From positions 1 to 64,000 of the forward strand of contig JAJDJJ010000004.1 in assembly GCA_030267125.1 (NCBI GenBank): DNA of 64,000 nucleotides, read 5' to 3'. Both the position numbers and the translations under genes were made by a program. Positions 38,679 through 49,427 of the stretch are shown here, one piece after another. Every line of letters begins with the position of its first letter. Position 1 is the first letter of the stretch. This DNA comes from Bacteroidales bacterium OttesenSCG-928-B11. GTDB taxonomy: Bacteria > Bacteroidota > Bacteroidia > Bacteroidales > WCHB1-69. The notes beneath the pieces were generated by a model, which saw only the letters and a program-made list of their open reading frames with translations, did no database searches and had not been told where the DNA came from.

Positions 38679-41600
38679 ATGAGAAAAACAGTATCACTCT
38701 TAATTTTCACAGTCTTGTTTTTTTCGGGAATGGCACAAACGCCAAAAAACGCAAAAAGCGTTGATTCCGGGAAAATTGCCAACGAAGGTAAAATATTGTA
38801 TGACCAAGGACAATATGACGAAGCGGAAAAGAAATTCAAACAGATTCCGATTGGAGACACACTGTATAACATTGCACAATACGAACTTGCCTTGACCTAT
38901 TATGCGACAAGACGATTTGAAGAGTCGCTCGAAATTTCAAAGAAAATCTTGGAAGAAAACGATGGAACACTCGAACTTTCGAATCTTTACAATATCGTCG
39001 GCAATACGCTAAGCAGCTTGGACAGATATGAAGAGGCGATCACCATTTATGACAACGCTTTAAACCATTTTCCCTACAGCTATTTATTGCATTTTAACAA
39101 GGGGATCGTTTTCATGAAGATGAAAGACTATGCTAATGCCGCCACTTGCTTCGAAGAGGTTGTTTTCTTGAATGCCCTTCATCAAAACAGTCATTTTCAG
39201 TTAGGCTTAGCTTATTTAAACATGGGGCTGAGCATACAAGGAATTCTGGCTATCAATTACGCTGTGCTACTGAATCCCGCTTCCCAAACGGCAATCATGA
39301 GTTTGCAAAACCTGGAACAGCTATATGATGCCGGAATCGACGAAGTTTACAGCGATGCAGTGACTCCTGAAAAATATAAAGCCGAAAAAAACAGGATGTT
39401 GAAATTAGAAAACATCGTTAAAGCCAATATTTTCAGACAGAAAGATTTCAAACCGATCAGCAGCGTGAAACACCCGGCTGTTTATCAAAACCAAATCATC
39501 TTTGAAAACATAACGCCTAATCCGAAAAGCAAAGATGTAGTAAACATGCTATATATCCCTTATTTTCAAAGTATAAGATCTTCCAATAAAGATTTTGACA
39601 CCTACTCGCTCTTCATTTTCAGCGGCACCAATTTGCATAACGACAAGGTATCCAAAATGGCGAAGAAAAAGTCTGTGCAAATCAGCGAATTACTCAATCG
39701 CTCCGGCCGTTTTTTGGGCGGTGTGCTGACAAAGGGGATCGGAAAAGAAAATACGGAGGAGTACACGTTCATGTATGACAACAACCTTCGATTAAGCCAT
39801 TTTGGAAAAATGATCAAAAACCAAAAAGGAGAAATGACTTACAATGGCAATATCACCTTTTTAACAAAATTCGGCGCACGCGAGAGTGAAAGGAATTATA
39901 TAGACGGGGTAAACACCGGGGTAAACAAGTATTATTATGACAATGGTGAACTTTATCAGGAAGTACCGGCAGAGAACAACCTATTCCATGGCACGGCTGT
40001 GATGTATGCGCAAAATGCTTACGAATCCAATAAGCATTTGAAAATGTTGGAACTAAACTACAATCAAGGTGTTCTTGACGGTGAGTTGAAGCGATATAAC
40101 ATCTCCGGCACACTCACAGAACACTCCCATTACAAAAACGGCAAGTTAAACGGAGTTTTTAAATTGTTTTATCCTCAAGGCGGAAATTATAAATCGGGAG
40201 TACTCAAAGACGGGATATTAACCGATTGGTTTTATATATTTCACAACAACGGCGACACATTAGAGGTTGATTACTATGCCGGCGAAGAAGAAACCGGTCA
40301 CTTCAAATCATTCTACCCCAATGGAACACTCGAAACCGAAGGAGAGATCACAGAAAACACAGTGACGGGAGTACGTAAAAGCTATAACGCTGACGGTACA
40401 CTCTCCTCCATACAGAATTTCAATCCAATTGGAATAAGGGATGGTTTTTCTTATGAGTATTATCCGAATGGCACCATAAAGATGGAATATCTATACGATA
40501 ACGGCAAGCTATCGGGAGAGTTGCATTCATACACGCAAGAGGGCAAGAAGAGATATACCGAAATATATCAAAAAGGTGAGTTACAAGAAGTTATAACTTA
40601 CAACCCTGATGAAACCGTGAAGCAAAAATTTACACAAAATAATAAAACCATTGATTTTCAAATCCACAGTAGCTACGGCCATCTGCTCTACAGCGCAACA
40701 ATCAAGCATGGCAAAAGTTCCTGGGGCAACCATAAATATTACCACACTAACGGCACGGTTTCTTCTGAATTTTCCGAGTTGGACAAGTTGAAGGACGGAG
40801 TTTTCAAAACGTACTATGTAAATGGGAAAACACATAGTTATCAAGAATATAGCAACGGGGTTCCGCATGGTCTCCACATCACCTATTTCATGAATGATTC
40901 TATTAACACCGAAGGTTATTATCTGAATGGGAATAAATATGGGGCTTGGTATTCCTACCATCAAAATGGAAAAATAGACAATTTTAAAGTTTACAATAGA
41001 GAAGGTGAGTTGATGCGATCGGACAGTTACAATTATGACGGCTCACCGTACATCAAACGTCGGTATTTGCACAACATGCTCTATGAGGCAACCTTTTACA
41101 ATGAGAAAGGCGAACCCTTTAAGACGGATAAATTCAACTACGGGAACGGTATCCGCCGGCTCTACTACTATAATGGGAAAACACGGTATGAGATAGGAAT
41201 GATAGCCGGCCAAGATACAGGAAAGATCAAAGAGTTTGATTTTCAAGGCAATGTAAAAGAATGCGCCGGTGTGGTTATAGAGGATGAATACAACGGCATA
41301 TATGACAGTTACGATACGAAAGGACATTTGTACTCAACCAGTGAGTACATCATGGGCATCGGCTATGGCAAGTGCAAAAATTATTTCTCCAACGGTCAAG
41401 TTTCGATGGAGTACCCGTTGCTGAACGGTGATATCCATGGCGATTTCAAACAATACCATTACAATGGGAATATCTTATTTTCAGCAAAATATGAGTACGA
41501 CAAAATAAGAGACACTGCTAATTATTACGCCATCGATGGTTCCTTGGCATATAAAGTCCTTTATGAAGAAGATTACGCTGTCGCATACGCTTCCCGCGAT

Positions 41601-42020
41601 AAAAACGGTACAATAGGCGACTTTACACCGCTCGAAGACAAAACCGTTTTCACCTGTTTCTACACCAATGGAAAGAAATCGATGGAGGTTGCTTACGAAT
41701 ATGGATTATTGCACGGAAAACAGCTCTCCTATTATCCTGACGGCACATTATATTGCGAGAAATCATTGTATTACAACAATCTACATGGACTCTATAAATC
41801 ATTTTACACCAATGGAAAAACACGCCTTGAAACGGAATACTATTTCGGGGAGGAACAAGGCGTAAATAAATTGTATCATGAAAACGGAAACATACATTGC
41901 GAACAATATTTTGATGGCGGATTCAGGCATAACGAAATGAAAATGTATGACTCCAATGGCAATCCAACTAAATATCAAAGATATCATTACGGCATCATCC
42001 TTGAAGAAATAAATTATTAA
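38679..42020 (+). CDS. TPR plus long MORN/YwqK-type repeat protein (1113 aa)
   Basis: N-terminal TPRs 'EGKILYDQGQYDEAEKKFKQI'; many repeats of the type 'YYPNGTIKMEYLYDNGKLSGELHSY'. Confidence 0.85.
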   Translation: MRKTVSLLIFTVLFFSGMAQTPKNAKSVDSGKIANEGKILYDQGQYDEAEKKFKQIPIGDTLYNIAQYELALTYYATRRFEESLEISKKILEENDGTLELSNLYNIVGNTLSSLDRYEEAITIYDNALNHFPYSYLLHFNKGIVFMKMKDYANAATCFEEVVFLNALHQNSHFQLGLAYLNMGLSIQGILAINYAVLLNPASQTAIMSLQNLEQLYDAGIDEVYSDAVTPEKYKAEKNRMLKLENIVKANIFRQKDFKPISSVKHPAVYQNQIIFENITPNPKSKDVVNMLYIPYFQSIRSSNKDFDTYSLFIFSGTNLHNDKVSKMAKKKSVQISELLNRSGRFLGGVLTKGIGKENTEEYTFMYDNNLRLSHFGKMIKNQKGEMTYNGNITFLTKFGARESERNYIDGVNTGVNKYYYDNGELYQEVPAENNLFHGTAVMYAQNAYESNKHLKMLELNYNQGVLDGELKRYNISGTLTEHSHYKNGKLNGVFKLFYPQGGNYKSGVLKDGILTDWFYIFHNNGDTLEVDYYAGEEETGHFKSFYPNGTLETEGEITENTVTGVRKSYNADGTLSSIQNFNPIGIRDGFSYEYYPNGTIKMEYLYDNGKLSGELHSYTQEGKKRYTEIYQKGELQEVITYNPDETVKQKFTQNNKTIDFQIHSSYGHLLYSATIKHGKSSWGNHKYYHTNGTVSSEFSELDKLKDGVFKTYYVNGKTHSYQEYSNGVPHGLHITYFMNDSINTEGYYLNGNKYGAWYSYHQNGKIDNFKVYNREGELMRSDSYNYDGSPYIKRRYLHNMLYEATFYNEKGEPFKTDKFNYGNGIRRLYYYNGKTRYEIGMIAGQDTGKIKEFDFQGNVKECAGVVIEDEYNGIYDSYDTKGHLYSTSEYIMGIGYGKCKNYFSNGQVSMEYPLLNGDIHGDFKQYHYNGNILFSAKYEYDKIRDTANYYAIDGSLAYKVLYEEDYAVAYASRDKNGTIGDFTPLEDKTVFTCFYTNGKKSMEVAYEYGLLHGKQLSYYPDGTLYCEKSLYYNNLHGLYKSFYTNGKTRLETEYYFGEEQGVNKLYHENGNIHCEQYFDGGFRHNEMKMYDSNGNPTKYQRYHYGIILEEINY

Positions 42021-42036
42021 CCATAAATAGATTATC

Positions 42037-44064
42037 ATGAAGAAAATTGGCATATTACTGTTCAGCTTATGTATTATCTCTCCAATTTTTGCACAATTAA
42101 CCCAAGAGGGATCGCTGGAATTTGAACGGATATTCACGGTAACCGCCGAGGAGGATTCCTTGTATAAAAAAGATGGGGTTGCCTGCCTAATCATTTCGAT
42201 GACAAGGGAATACAAATTCAATGACGATGGAGATTTCGAATTGTATTACAGTTCACATGAAGCGCACAAAATTTATGATGAAGCGAAAATAAAGGATCAT
42301 CAGAAGTTAGAGTTCTCGCAAAATTCATTTGAGAACCTGTTGCATTGCGATGGAGTATTGATTCGCAACGGCAAGGTAATCCAACGATTATCAATAAAGG
42401 ACATGATAGAAGTGGAGCCGGATGATGAGTTTGAAGATGAGTATGAGGATGACGAAAATGAACCGGAAGAGAAGGGGAAAAACAAAGCATTAATCTTGAG
42501 TGAAGCGCAAGTTGGCGACATCATTGAATTTTACTCCCTACGCAAGATGGAGCAGGTGAGTGAATCGGGACGGTACGCTTTACAAAGTGCGTATACGTCC
42601 AAAAATATTATTTTTCGATTGATTATGCCCTCTTTTCTCAAAGCGGATGTTCGCGTTTATAACGCCGATGAAGTGCCGGTGGACTCGGTCTGTGAAAAAA
42701 CGAAGACCCGTTACACGACCGTTACCATCCCTTTGACTACAGGCGTTAAAGAAGAACCGATGTCGTTCGTATTGCCGAATCTGGTATGCGTGGATTATCT
42801 GTTGGCATACAACTACAATGTTCGCCGGCAACGTTACGGCACTATCAGGGATTACGGCATGCACATCTATAACCGCAATAATACGCTAAGTAAAAACGAT
42901 AAAAAAGCGTTAAAAAAGATCATTTCTTCTATCAAAATAGATAAATCAATGAGTGAAGAGAGTAAAATCAGAACCATTGAAAATGCGGTTAAGGAGAAGT
43001 ACAGTATTATAAATCTCTACTACGACATGTTATCATCAATTGAAGGATTACACAAATACGAGTATGGCAACTTATTATCTTTCTTGCAATTATATCATCA
43101 TCTTTTCAATCATTTCGAAATTGCAAACGAAATCACAGTCACTTCCGATCGCACCCGAATCAATTTCGACCCTGATTTCGATGCCCAGAATAATTTGGAC
43201 ATTTTCGCGTACTATTTTCCGGAAATCGACAAATATATGGCTATCACCGACAATTCATTACGGCTGGGTTATTTACCGGAAGAGATGCAAGGACAGCACG
43301 CCATCTTCTATAAACCCACTACAATGGGAAGCGTGCGAACATATCTTTACGACATCAAGCAATTACCGGTTTTGGATAAAGAGCTTAACGGCGACTCGTT
43401 GCGTTTGAAAGTGAGCATTGATCCTGAACAAGAACTCGTTACCGCCCGGATACACCGTTCAATTTTCGGTTACACCTACCCCGTCTTTCAAGCCCATTTC
43501 GACAATCTTACCGCAGAAGGCCACGAAATGATGCTCACACACTACTTGGCATTAGATGATGACAACAATGTGGTGAAAAACGAGACTTATAAAAATCATG
43601 CCTCGCAGGACGTTGGCGTTAAACCATTCGTAATGGAAGCTGATTTTACGTCTGCCGCGCTCACTACCCAAACCTCAAACGGTTTCATATTAAACATCGG
43701 GAATTTGATTGGCAAACAGAGCGAATACAAGTTAGATGGCGAGCGGTATCTTCCCGTACAAATTTCATATAAAAAGCATTATTACAGAGAAATAACCATT
43801 GCCATTCCCGATGGATACACTTGCGCTAACCTGAACGATTTCAATTACGAAATATATGACAAGGCAGATAAGAGCAAGGCTACCGCAGCCTTTACCGTAG
43901 AGGCAAAACAAAATAAAGATTCCATAACCATCATTTGCACAGAGTATTACGACTCAATCTATTGGCCCGTATACGAACACCAAGCTTATGCAAACGTAGT
44001 GAATGCCGCTTTTGAGTTTAACAAAAAGAAAATGGAGTTTGAAAAAAATGACATCCATGAATAG
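42037..44064 (+). CDS. DUF3857 / transglutaminase-like domain protein
   Basis: 'REYKFNDDGDFELYYSSHEAHKIYDEAKIKDHQKLEFSQNSFENLLHCDGVLIRNGKVI' with later transglutaminase-like region. Confidence 0.75.
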   Translation: MKKIGILLFSLCIISPIFAQLTQEGSLEFERIFTVTAEEDSLYKKDGVACLIISMTREYKFNDDGDFELYYSSHEAHKIYDEAKIKDHQKLEFSQNSFENLLHCDGVLIRNGKVIQRLSIKDMIEVEPDDEFEDEYEDDENEPEEKGKNKALILSEAQVGDIIEFYSLRKMEQVSESGRYALQSAYTSKNIIFRLIMPSFLKADVRVYNADEVPVDSVCEKTKTRYTTVTIPLTTGVKEEPMSFVLPNLVCVDYLLAYNYNVRRQRYGTIRDYGMHIYNRNNTLSKNDKKALKKIISSIKIDKSMSEESKIRTIENAVKEKYSIINLYYDMLSSIEGLHKYEYGNLLSFLQLYHHLFNHFEIANEITVTSDRTRINFDPDFDAQNNLDIFAYYFPEIDKYMAITDNSLRLGYLPEEMQGQHAIFYKPTTMGSVRTYLYDIKQLPVLDKELNGDSLRLKVSIDPEQELVTARIHRSIFGYTYPVFQAHFDNLTAEGHEMMLTHYLALDDDNNVVKNETYKNHASQDVGVKPFVMEADFTSAALTTQTSNGFILNIGNLIGKQSEYKLDGERYLPVQISYKKHYYREITIAIPDGYTCANLNDFNYEIYDKADKSKATAAFTVEAKQNKDSITIICTEYYDSIYWPVYEHQAYANVVNAAFEFNKKKMEFEKNDIHE

Positions 44065-46075
44065 ATTGCACCTCGCCTTCCTCTTTACAATCATCTCCCC
44101 CGCTCTTTTCGCCCAATCCGGAAGCGAAGAAGATATCTTCAACGTAATTTCACAACGTGTCGTCTCGGATCACAGCAACCTTTCCGTGCAAATACTGGAA
44201 AAAGAGATTACCTACTATCTTTCGATTATTTTGATCGACGGATCATTCAGCGACATCAACTACGGGGACAAATCCCGACCGAATTGGGAGCCTCAGTCGC
44301 ATCTTCTCCGTGTCAACCGGTTTGTTTTCGGATATATCCGGGAGTACAGTCCCTTTTACAAAGACAGCACTCTCTATCGACAAATTGTTAAATCACTGGA
44401 ATTTTGGAATACCAGGTCGCCAGTTAGCGACAATTGGTGGTGGCAACGAGTGTCCACGCCTCAGAATTTGGGCATCATCATGTTGGCCATGCGCAACGGG
44501 GAACAACAGCTACCCAAAGAACTTGAAGATTCGCTACTGCAATGGATGGTGAAACACAGTGGTGACCCCAGTGAAAAGGGAGGCACCAACGAGGGAGCTA
44601 ACAAGATGGACATCGCCACCCATTGGATCTACCGCGGCTTGCTCACCCGCAACGAAACCGTGTTGGCCAAAGGCATCGACCAAGCATTCCATCCTATCCA
44701 TATCACTACGGGAACCGGATTTCAAGAAGATTGGTCGTATCATCAGCACGGCCCACAGCTCTACATTGGCGGTTACGGAAAAGTGATGCTACTGGGCGCT
44801 GTGAATATTGCTAAATATCTCTACGGAACACCTTATGCCCTTAGCAAAGAAAAGATTGAGATCCTGCGGAATTTCACGTTGGAGACTTTTTTGCCCTGCA
44901 CCCGCGGCAAGCTTTTCCTTTTCAATGTCTTGGGACGGAGTATTGCCCGCCACAATGGATTGAACCAACAAGCAAGCATTCCGATGCTGCAAGATATGAA
45001 AAAGATAGACCCCGAATATGCGGATGAATACGAGAAAGGGATTCAACGAATTTCAGGCAAACAACCCGCAAACTATCAAATTATCCCAAAACACACCCAC
45101 TACTGGCGCTCGGATTATACCTTGCACCAACGTCCCGACTACACAGTGGATGTGCGGTTTGCCACCGTCGGCATGCGGCGCAGCGAGATTGTGAACAATG
45201 AAAACCTGCTGGGATATTTCTTAGTTGACGGCGGGATGTGCATCGCCAAGACAGGCAATGAGTACGAGAATATCTTCCCCGTTTGGGATTGGACGGCAAT
45301 TCCCGGGACAACCGCTCCGCAACTCACTCCCGAAAATATTCCGAGATTCACTAACAAGAAACCGAACGGTTCCGCCACTTTTGCCGGCGGTGTTTCTGAT
45401 GGCGCATACGGCGTGACTTGTTATTTCCAAAACGACTACACCTACAAACAGACCCGGATCGAGGCTAAAAAGTCATGGTTTTTCTTTGACGATGAAATTG
45501 TCTGTCTCGGCACCGGCATAAAATCCAAAAGCAAGATAAAGAGCAATGTCCGCACCACGCTGAACCAATGCTTGCTGAACGGCGACATTGAAATTGGTTG
45601 CCAAGGAAAAACCGTACAAATAACAATGGACGGCATGCACAGCTTCACGGACTCCATCGACTACGTTCTCCATGACGAGGTCGGCTATTTCTTCCCTACC
45701 CCGTTGCCGTGCGTGGTTAACCGCGAAACGAGAACCGGCAACTGGAACCATATTTCGCCCGTGGACAAAAACGAAACCAAGGATGTTTTTTCACTCTGGA
45801 TAGATCATGGGAAAAAGGTGAAGAATGCCGACTACCAATACATTATCATTCCAAACATGCAAGGGAAAGATGCTACGGACAATCCGCTCGACGATATCCT
45901 GATTCTGGCCAATAACAGTAAAATTCAAGCCGTGTATCATCGGAAACTCGACATTCTGGGAATCGTTTTCTACGAAGCCGGCACCTTCAAACACAACGGT
46001 TTAATCGAACTCACCGTTGATAAGCCCGCCATTTTAATCATTCGGGATGCGATCAAAAAACAAACCTTGAATTGA
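44048..46075 (+). CDS. Polysaccharide lyase family 8-like (hyaluronate/chondroitin AC lyase-type)
   Basis: 'NWWWQRVSTPQNLGIIMLAM', 'FQEDWSYHQHGPQLYIGGYGKVML', 'LFLFNVLGRSIARHNGL'; signal peptide. Confidence 0.85.
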   Translation: MTSMNRLHLAFLFTIISPALFAQSGSEEDIFNVISQRVVSDHSNLSVQILEKEITYYLSIILIDGSFSDINYGDKSRPNWEPQSHLLRVNRFVFGYIREYSPFYKDSTLYRQIVKSLEFWNTRSPVSDNWWWQRVSTPQNLGIIMLAMRNGEQQLPKELEDSLLQWMVKHSGDPSEKGGTNEGANKMDIATHWIYRGLLTRNETVLAKGIDQAFHPIHITTGTGFQEDWSYHQHGPQLYIGGYGKVMLLGAVNIAKYLYGTPYALSKEKIEILRNFTLETFLPCTRGKLFLFNVLGRSIARHNGLNQQASIPMLQDMKKIDPEYADEYEKGIQRISGKQPANYQIIPKHTHYWRSDYTLHQRPDYTVDVRFATVGMRRSEIVNNENLLGYFLVDGGMCIAKTGNEYENIFPVWDWTAIPGTTAPQLTPENIPRFTNKKPNGSATFAGGVSDGAYGVTCYFQNDYTYKQTRIEAKKSWFFFDDEIVCLGTGIKSKSKIKSNVRTTLNQCLLNGDIEIGCQGKTVQITMDGMHSFTDSIDYVLHDEVGYFFPTPLPCVVNRETRTGNWNHISPVDKNETKDVFSLWIDHGKKVKNADYQYIIIPNMQGKDATDNPLDDILILANNSKIQAVYHRKLDILGIVFYEAGTFKHNGLIELTVDKPAILIIRDAIKKQTLN

Positions 46076-46182
46076 TTCTTTTCCGACTTGGTAGCGGTCT
46101 TACTTCACTCTCGAAATATCATGTAATATTTTCGCTTTTTAGAAGCAATATATTTTATGTCGGATGACTTAATTCTATAATA

Positions 46183-47266
46183 TTATTTTGCCGCCATCAG
46201 ATACGCCTTGATAAACGCATCAAGGTCGCCATCCATAACAGCATTCACATTGGATGTTTCGTGTTGAGTACGAAGGTCTTTGACCAACTTATACGGGTGC
46301 ATCACATAACTACGGATCTGCGACCCCCACTCTATCTTCTTTTTTGAACTTTCAATCTCGGATATCTTTTCCCGTTTTTTCTCCAACTCGATCTGATAGA
46401 GTCTTGATTTTAACATCTGCATTGCCTTTTCGCGGTTTTGCAGCTGGGAGCGCGTCTCTTGACACTCTACCACAATTCCCGACGGAGCATGGTGCAAACG
46501 CACCGCTGTTTCCACCTTATTCACATTCTGTCCGCCCGGCCCACTCGACCGGTAAGTATCCCACGAAATGTCTGCCGGATTAACCACGATTTCAATATCG
46601 TCATTGATAATGGGATAGGCATATACAGAGGCGAAAGAGGTATGTCTGCGGTTGGCAGAATCGAACGGCGAAAGACGCACCAAACGATGCACGCCGTTTT
46701 CACTTTTCAGGTTGCCGTAACCGTATGCACCATCCAACTCGATTGTTGCGGATTTCACACCGGCCACATCGCCCTCTTGTTGATCTAATATTTTAATATT
46801 GAATTTATTCCGTTCCCCCCATCGGACGTACATACGCATCAACATCTCTGCCCAATCGCAACTTTCGGTGCCACCGGCGCCCGAATTGATGGTCAGAATC
46901 ACACCCAGTCTGTCTTCCTCTTCGCGCATCATATTACGGAACTCCAACTTCTCTATCTTCTTCAAGCTTTTCTGATAAAGCTCGTCCACCTCACCTTCAT
47001 CACCCTCCCCGGCTTGCAGGAATTCGAACATTATCGACAGGTCTTCAAAACTGGCTGCCGCTTGATCATACTCATCTACCCAGGATTTAATAAAACTGAT
47101 CTCTTTTAACAATTTTTCCGCCGTTTTCGAATCGTTCCAAAAATCATCCCGATGGGAAATCTCTTCTTTCGCCTTTATCTCTTCTGATTTCTTATCGATG
47201 TCAAAGGAACCTCCTTAGCTCACCGAGCCTTTTAGCCATGTCTTTGATCTGGTCTTGTAATATCAT
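46183..47266 (-). CDS. prfB: Peptide chain release factor 2 with programmed +1 frameshift
   Basis: Minus-strand ATG at 47266: [21 protein letters not shown] then TGA (47203-47201) in CTAAGGAGGTTCCTTTGAC; +1 frame gives [24 protein letters not shown]..., in frame with the GGQ-containing ORF ('[18 protein letters not shown]'). Confidence 0.96.
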
Positions 47267-47273
47267 CTTGCTT

Positions 47274-47753
47274 CTATTTTATTATTGATTCATCACCTAT
47301 TTCTTTGACCATTGCTTCGCAATGTCGGAAGATAAAATCTCTTTCAAATCCCTTGCTCTCTAAAAAACGATATATCTTTGTAAAGTCACGGTCTTCTATC
47401 CTGTTCATCCGCAACCACTTTTCAATATGCTTTCGACAAGCATCTTTGTATGTGTTTTCAGAAATCGTACTGATTACTTGACTGACAATAGATGAGGAAA
47501 TTCCTTTTTGAAAAAGTTGACTCCTCAACTTCAATCTCCCCCACCCTTTCAAGCGCAGTTTGCTTTGCACATAATTTTCCGCAAAACGCTGGTCGTCGAT
47601 AAAACGTTCATCGACTAAGTATTGGATGATCTTCTCTTCATCCACATTCTCCATTTTCAACGATGCGATTTTGTCTCTCACCTCCCCTTCCGATCGATCT
47701 TGATAGGCGCAAAACCTCATCATCTTACTCAAAACCTCTTGCTGGGATTTCAT
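47274..47753 (-). CDS. recX: Regulatory protein RecX
   Basis: 'RFCAYQDRSEGEVRDKIASL...IIQYLVDERFIDDQRFAENYVQSKLRLKGWGRLKLRSQLFQKGI'. Confidence 0.93.
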   Translation of the reverse strand: MKSQQEVLSKMMRFCAYQDRSEGEVRDKIASLKMENVDEEKIIQYLVDERFIDDQRFAENYVQSKLRLKGWGRLKLRSQLFQKGISSSIVSQVISTISENTYKDACRKHIEKWLRMNRIEDRDFTKIYRFLESKGFERDFIFRHCEAMVKEIGDESIIK

Positions 47754-47756
47754 GAC

Positions 47757-49340
47757 TTAATTGGTCACATGGGGTGTTTTCCACAATACAATCTCCTCAT
47801 TTTCGCTATTTAAGAATCTATATTCCAAAATATTGTAATCCGAGTTCGACTTCACCTTAATCCATTGTTTATATTTCAGATACCACTTCATTTTTTTAGA
47901 AAAAAGGCCTTTGGTAAAATAGGCATAAAGGTAAGGGTGCAACACTATCGTGATTTTTGATTCGTGCTGTTTCTTGATCAGGAAGTCAATAGTATTGTCA
48001 ACTTCCTCTTCCAGCAATATGCTTGCCTTTACTTTTCCGGTACCTTGACAGGAAGGGCACAGTTCGGCGGTTTCGATAATCGTGGCTTGGCGCACGCGCT
48101 GGCGGGTGATCTGCATAATGCCGAACTTGTTAACTGGCAAAATGGTATGCCGCGCCTTGTCGGGCGCCATAAACTCCTTCATACTATTCAGCAGTTGCGT
48201 GCGGTTGGCTGATTGCGCCAAATCGATGAAGTCAATGGTTATGATACCGCCCATGTCGCGGAGGCGCAGTTGCCGCGCAATCTCGGCGGCGGCGATCAGG
48301 TTGACCTCCATTGCATTTTCCTCCTGCGAGAGATTCGACTTCACCCGTTTCCCACTGTTCACATCGATCACGTGCATTGCTTCCGTATGCTCAATAATAA
48401 GATAGACCCCATTTTTGACTGTAACGATTTTCCCGAATGATGATTTGATTTGCAACGCCACGTTAAAATGCTCGAAAATGGGTTGCTTTTCCTTATATTG
48501 ATGTAAAATTTTCGTCTTATCAAACGATATCGACTTGAGGTACGTTTTTATCTCATTGTACAACGATAACGAGTCCACATAGATCGCGTTGAATGATTCA
48601 TTAACCAAATCGCGGATAAGGGCAGACGTTTTGTCAAGATCGGCTGCTATTTTTGTAGGCGGAACCGCTCTATGCAGCTTACTCACAGCCACCTTCCAGC
48701 GTTCCACCAATTGCCGCAAATCTTCGGAAATATCATCCACCTGCTTATTTTCAGCCACAGTACGAATAATAATTCCGAAATTTTTCGGCTTAATCCCTTG
48801 CACAATCTTTTTAAGCCTTTTGCGTTCTTGCGCACTTTTAATTTTTTGTGACACAGTCACTTTATCCATAAATGGAACAAGCACCAGGTATCTTCCCGCA
48901 AAAGAAATTTCGGTACTTACCCGAGGACCTTTTGTTGAAATAGGTTCTTTCGCTATCTGGACCAATAGTTGTTGACCCGAAGAGAGCACACTCCCAATCT
49001 TCCCATTTTTCTCGATTTCAGGCTGATAGGCAAAGTTGGCAATACTCTGCTTGTTTTTCTCTATAGCCTGTTTGACAAACTCATTCAAGGTTTGCACGTG
49101 TGCACCCAAATCCAGATAGTGCAAAAACGCGTCTTTCTCGCTTCCCACACTTATAAATGCGGCATTCAGTCCGGGATTTATTTTTTTAACTTTCCCCAGG
49201 TAAATATCCCCAACAGAAAATTGATCGGAAGATTTTTCCCGATGAATCTCCACCAATCTTTTATCTTCCAACAGAGCAATCTGAACCTCATGCGGATGCG
49301 AGGTTATGATTAGTTCTCTTGTTACTTCACTTTCACTCAT
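47757..49340 (-). CDS. rng: Ribonuclease E/G family protein
   Basis: 'VGDIYLGKVKKINPGLNAAFISVGSEKDAFLHYLDLG', 'GGIITIDFIDL', 'TRQRVRQATIIETAELCPSCQGTGKV'. Confidence 0.95.
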   Translation of the reverse strand: MSESEVTRELIITSHPHEVQIALLEDKRLVEIHREKSSDQFSVGDIYLGKVKKINPGLNAAFISVGSEKDAFLHYLDLGAHVQTLNEFVKQAIEKNKQSIANFAYQPEIEKNGKIGSVLSSGQQLLVQIAKEPISTKGPRVSTEISFAGRYLVLVPFMDKVTVSQKIKSAQERKRLKKIVQGIKPKNFGIIIRTVAENKQVDDISEDLRQLVERWKVAVSKLHRAVPPTKIAADLDKTSALIRDLVNESFNAIYVDSLSLYNEIKTYLKSISFDKTKILHQYKEKQPIFEHFNVALQIKSSFGKIVTVKNGVYLIIEHTEAMHVIDVNSGKRVKSNLSQEENAMEVNLIAAAEIARQLRLRDMGGIITIDFIDLAQSANRTQLLNSMKEFMAPDKARHTILPVNKFGIMQITRQRVRQATIIETAELCPSCQGTGKVKASILLEEEVDNTIDFLIKKQHESKITIVLHPYLYAYFTKGLFSKKMKWYLKYKQWIKVKSNSDYNILEYRFLNSENEEIVLWKTPHVTN

Positions 49341-49427
49341 ATTATGTTCCGATCTTATAAAAATGAAAAACTAAATAACACAGACTTGCATTATTTAGTT
49401 TTCATGATATAAATTCACGAAGAAACG

